Assembly: GCA_024644535.1 (NCBI GenBank)
Contig: JAHEKX010000003.1
Location: 124,001-188,000, forward strand
Direction of reading: 5' to 3'
Source: Gammaproteobacteria bacterium
Lineage (GTDB): Bacteria > Pseudomonadota > Gammaproteobacteria > Pseudomonadales > Halieaceae
DNA length: 64,000 nt
The position numbers and the translations under genes were made by a program. Positions 61,302 through 64,000 of this stretch are shown here, one piece after another. The notes beneath the pieces were generated by a model, which worked only from the letters and a program-made list of their open reading frames with translations, searched no databases and had not been told where the DNA came from. Each line of letters starts with the position of its first letter. Within the stretch, counting starts at the first letter, position 1.

Positions 61302-63349
61302 TGACGCAAAAACGCAATTTAAAGCCCACTGACTTCCAACCTGTAGCGCAGGACACCTCTGCGAACGGCCGACTGGTTCGTCCGTCGTCAGCAAAACTCG
61401 GATTGGCTCTACTCGGAGTGGTTTTTTTTGCAGCTTTGGCCTTTGTGTTTACCGCCAAAAGTTTGACGGTCATCGTCAAACAAACCCAAGAAGCTAAGAT
61501 CAAAATTGAGGGCGGGTTCTCAGTGAACTTTGCTGGCCGGTTGTTGTTGTTACCCGGCGAATACTCCGTTTCAGTTGCAGCAGCGGGTTTTCAAGCTGCT
61601 AAAATCCCCTACACGGCAACGCGCGACGACAGTCAGCAGCTGCAGGTCGAACTGAAACCTCTACCCGGAAAGATCACGTTCAATCTCAACCCAATTAATG
61701 CCACAGTGCAGATAAATGGCGAGTCAGTGCCCGCAACAACGTTGGAATTGGAACCGGGCGCCTACGAAACTCTTGTTCAAGCCGACCGCCATCAAGATAA
61801 AAGCGTAAGGCTTGAGGTCGAGGGCAAAGGCATAACGCAAGAATTTGCTATTACTTTAGATCCGAATTGGGCCGCCATCACAATTCATTCTGAGCCGACA
61901 AGCGCCGATGTTTATGTTAACAATATCCGCGTTGGCACTACGCCCCTAAGCACTGATATTGTAGCGGGGCAACATGAAGTGCGCCTTGAAAAACAAAATT
62001 ATCAGCCAGCAACACGACGAATAGAAATTAACGCCGGAGCCGACCAGATCTTACCCAACATTGTGCTAAAAGAAGCCAACGGTCAGTTCAAAATCGAATC
62101 CGACCCGAGCGCCGTCACCGTTATGCTCGATGATCGCTATAAAGGTCTTACACCGATTTCGTTAACACTTGAGCCTGAGCAAAAGCACAAAATCACGCTA
62201 ACAAAACCAGGATTCCAAACCCTCGAGGTCACACGAAGACTTCCGGCGGGTGGCTCTACACAAGAAATCTTTACCCTGAAACCAATGCTTGGCCAAGTCA
62301 ACTTTGCTATCAGCCCTGCCGATGCCGTAATTAGCGCTAATGGTCGCCAAATAGGACATGGATCGAGCACCTTCGATCTACCACAAGTCGAGCAAAAAGT
62401 GATTATCAGCAAGCCGGGATACGAACCTTTTACCACGGTCATAACCCCCAGAAACGGCATCGCGCAAACGGTATCTGCGACCTTGATGACTGAAGCAGCG
62501 GCGCGCAAAGCTCGGCTTCGCCCCATTGTCAAAGACCCGACGGGAGGAGAGTTAGTGCTGATCGATCCTACCCAGCAGAAGTCCTTCACAATGGGGAGCT
62601 CAAGGCGAGACTCGGGGCGTCGTGCCAACGAAACCGAGAGAAGCGTGCAGCTGACCCGCGCGTTTTACATGGCCAAACAAGAAACCACCAACGCACAGTT
62701 CCGATTATTCGAGGCTTCCCATGATTCCGGGGTAGCCGCGGGTAATTCCTTAAACCGCCAAACGCAACCAGCTGTGCAAGTCAGCTGGCAACAAGCGGCC
62801 CAGTTTTGTAACTGGCTCAGTCGTCAAGAAGGTCTACCTCTTTTTTACAAAGAGCAAAGCGGTATTATCGTGGGCTTTAACCTCGAAGCCTCAGGCTACC
62901 GACTTCCCAGCGAAGCCGAGTGGGAATTTGTGACCCGCGTGACACCAACCGGCGAGCGCAAATTCCTTTGGGGCGAAATATTTCCACCTGTCAATAACAC
63001 TGAAAATTTTGCCGATGCCAGCAGCGCTCACGTCACCGGCCGCATCGTAGCCAACTATCAAGACGGCTATGTAGCCACCGCTCCGGTAGGTAGCTTTAAT
63101 TCGGGACCTTATGGCGTATTTGACCTAGCAGGCAACGTGGCAGAATGGGCGCATGATGTTTACGAGATCCGGACACCGTCGGAGCAAACAGAAACCAACC
63201 CTCTGGGCAAACAAGTGGGCGACAACTATGTCATAAAAGGCGCTAGCTGGTCACTTTCAAAATTGACCGAGCTACGGTTAAGCTATCGAGATTATGGTGC
63301 ACGAGGGCGAGACGATGTGGGATTTAGGGTGGCGCGGTATGCAGAGTAA
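61301..63349 (+). CDS. Membrane-anchored PEGA-repeat protein with degenerate SUMF1/FGE-like domain
   Basis: 682 residues. N-terminus QKRNLKPTDFQP, one membrane helix (LGLALLGVVFFAALAFVF) near residues 33-52, then about five PEGA-like repeats (for example SADVYVNNIRVGTTPLS; VMLDDRYKGLTPISL), and from about residue 412 a SUMF1/FGE-like domain: TMGSSRRD, GYRLPSEAEWEFVTR, FDLAGNVAEWAHDV, DDVGFRVARY. In true formylglycine-generating enzymes two cysteines sit in the segment after V.KGGSY; here it reads IKGASWSLSKLTELRLSYR without cysteine. The domain therefore looks non-catalytic. Periplasmic. Starts in the overlapping TAATG with the previous gene. Confidence 0.85.
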   Translation: MTQKRNLKPTDFQPVAQDTSANGRLVRPSSAKLGLALLGVVFFAALAFVFTAKSLTVIVKQTQEAKIKIEGGFSVNFAGRLLLLPGEYSVSVAAAGFQAAKIPYTATRDDSQQLQVELKPLPGKITFNLNPINATVQINGESVPATTLELEPGAYETLVQADRHQDKSVRLEVEGKGITQEFAITLDPNWAAITIHSEPTSADVYVNNIRVGTTPLSTDIVAGQHEVRLEKQNYQPATRRIEINAGADQILPNIVLKEANGQFKIESDPSAVTVMLDDRYKGLTPISLTLEPEQKHKITLTKPGFQTLEVTRRLPAGGSTQEIFTLKPMLGQVNFAISPADAVISANGRQIGHGSSTFDLPQVEQKVIISKPGYEPFTTVITPRNGIAQTVSATLMTEAAARKARLRPIVKDPTGGELVLIDPTQQKSFTMGSSRRDSGRRANETERSVQLTRAFYMAKQETTNAQFRLFEASHDSGVAAGNSLNRQTQPAVQVSWQQAAQFCNWLSRQEGLPLFYKEQSGIIVGFNLEASGYRLPSEAEWEFVTRVTPTGERKFLWGEIFPPVNNTENFADASSAHVTGRIVANYQDGYVATAPVGSFNSGPYGVFDLAGNVAEWAHDVYEIRTPSEQTETNPLGKQVGDNYVIKGASWSLSKLTELRLSYRDYGARGRDDVGFRVARYAE

Positions 63350-63623
63350 GCTCTGTCGTTTGCTCGCTTATGGAATCGCAGTCACTGCCTTAGGCGCAAA
63401 CGCTGTGGTCGCGCAAACGGTCGCCACACAGACGGCAGACTCGGCGCCGAGAAAGACTGAAGCGCCGGCTGTTACCGATGTAACAGCCAAAACCAAGCCG
63501 CCAGAACCAGAAGTCGGATCCACACCGGCCCAGGCTTCGCCCAGCACAAAAACCGTACTAGACTACGAAGCATCCGAACAGATCTCAGAAGATTTCTCGG
63601 TTTCGTTCCCAGTAGACATATAG
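63339..63623 (+). CDS. Small exported Pro/Thr-rich protein of envelope cluster
   Basis: 94 residues from ATG 63339, within the last 11 bases of the PEGA gene. Signal peptide SKLCRLLAYGIAVTALGANAVVA. The mature part is Thr/Pro/Lys/Glu-rich and disordered in appearance (RKTEAPAVTDVTAKTKPPEPE) with a short hydrophobic end (FSVSFPVDI). An ATG at 63315 with GAGGGCGA is the alternative start. No family recognised; it fits as a periplasmic linker or small partner. Confidence 0.65.
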   Translation: MQSKLCRLLAYGIAVTALGANAVVAQTVATQTADSAPRKTEAPAVTDVTAKTKPPEPEVGSTPAQASPSTKTVLDYEASEQISEDFSVSFPVDI

Positions 63624-63631
63624 GACTCGAC

Positions 63632-64000
63632 ATGCACTGGCTTACCCGTAACGAATTTTTGTTTCAGCTTGCATCCCTACTAGTTGCCGTCATTCTTGTG
63701 CACGGCGTGTATGTAGGACTGGTCAGACCCAGCGCCGATGCCCACCTAGCTGCGCAAGCGGCGCTGCAGGCTGCCAGTGGAGACTTCACCCCAACGCGCA
63801 GTCTGTATGTGGTCATTCGAGATTATGAACAAGAAGCCTGCTTTATTTTGTTGTTATGGGCCTTAGCGATTATGGGGTTCAAACTTCAACGCAACCTTGC
63901 CGAGCGGGCCTTGACCCAAAAAGGGCTAATTGCAATTCCCGAGGGTACCAGCGTGTTGCCCAACGATGCTCGCGCCTACAGCCGCCCCTTAGAAGCTTTA
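63632..64000 (+). CDS. Probable MotA/TolQ/ExbB-type proton-channel subunit, 5' part
   Basis: The gene begins at ATG 63632 and runs off the window; 123 residues are visible. It opens MHWLTRNEFLFQLASLLVAVILVHGVYVG, a membrane helix, then a periplasmic loop with YVVIRDYEQEACFILLLWALAIMG, a second helix, and a cytoplasmic ..IPEGTSVLPNDARAYSR. From memory this pattern (a long-loop N-terminus, DYEQ, LWALAIMG, ..LP.DAR.Y.R) belongs to large MotA/TolQ/ExbB-family proteins annotated in marine gammaproteobacteria. The channel core itself is beyond the edge, so this is tentative. 8 bases after the previous stop. Confidence 0.5.
   Translation, partial: MHWLTRNEFLFQLASLLVAVILVHGVYVGLVRPSADAHLAAQAALQAASGDFTPTRSLYVVIRDYEQEACFILLLWALAIMGFKLQRNLAERALTQKGLIAIPEGTSVLPNDARAYSRPLEAL

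Overview
The window looks like chromosomal DNA from a heterotrophic, probably marine gammaproteobacterium of moderate GC. The reasons are the proteobacterial housekeeping set on the right half (psd next to rsgA and orn, RNase II, pdxH, full-length cinA, glutathione reductase), many outer-membrane lipoproteins, and a rich set of acyl-CoA and uronate catabolism genes. The lineage is an inference. I saw no tRNA, rRNA, insertion sequence, integrase or CRISPR array, and no gene-free stretch longer than about 300 bases.

Layout. 1-5.5 kb: the end of a Blc-type lipocalin gene, then an oligopeptide ABC transporter (oppA, oppB, oppC and one gene carrying both ATPase domains). 5.5-7.1 kb: a membrane GGDEF-EAL protein. 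7.2-11.1 kb: a metallo-beta-lactamase-fold hydrolase, an acyl-CoA dehydrogenase and a kinase-like phosphotransferase with an extra C-terminal domain; the last two resemble the 4-hydroxyacyl-CoA kinase and dehydrogenase pair of levulinate-type catabolism. 11.1-12.0 kb: three small membrane genes, one a tail-anchored XRE regulator. 12.1-17.2 kb: esterase, iron alcohol dehydrogenase, acyl-CoA synthetase and quinone oxidoreductase. 17.2-28.4 kb: mixed membrane, redox and secreted proteins (PQQ sugar dehydrogenase, DUF481, GPH-type transporter, dihaem cytochrome c, serine hydrolase, gor plus a TauE exporter, DUF938 methyltransferase, lipoprotein).

28.5-35.0 kb: a complete valine-degradation operon (mmsA, isobutyryl-CoA dehydrogenase, enoyl-CoA hydratase, 3-hydroxyisobutyryl-CoA hydrolase, mmsB) on the minus strand with a divergent AraC-family regulator. 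35.1-36.3 kb: an ACAD10/11-type acyl-CoA dehydrogenase. 36.3-39.7 kb: uxuB, uxuA and a GntR/FCD regulator for hexuronate breakdown; one 13-bp motif occurs upstream of both uxuA and the regulator, and at uxuA it lies inside the spacer of a good sigma70 promoter. 39.9-56.1 kb: mostly housekeeping and general metabolism (rnb, PIN-PhoH, Bax-like glucosaminidase, psd, rsgA, orn, FKBP, cinA, pdxH, ggt, thioesterase).

56.3-64.0 kb (running off the window): a tightly coupled plus-strand operon of seven envelope genes. It encodes a secreted repeat protein with a TonB-C-like end, a serine-rich lipoprotein, a second lipoprotein, two single-pass membrane proteins that share a cytoplasmic N-terminal motif (one carries five PEGA-like repeats and a SUMF1/FGE-like domain without the catalytic cysteines), a small exported protein, and the start of a protein that looks like a MotA/TolQ/ExbB-type channel. 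This is the best candidate in the window for an undescribed system: an envelope-spanning, possibly proton-motive-force-driven machine of unknown purpose.
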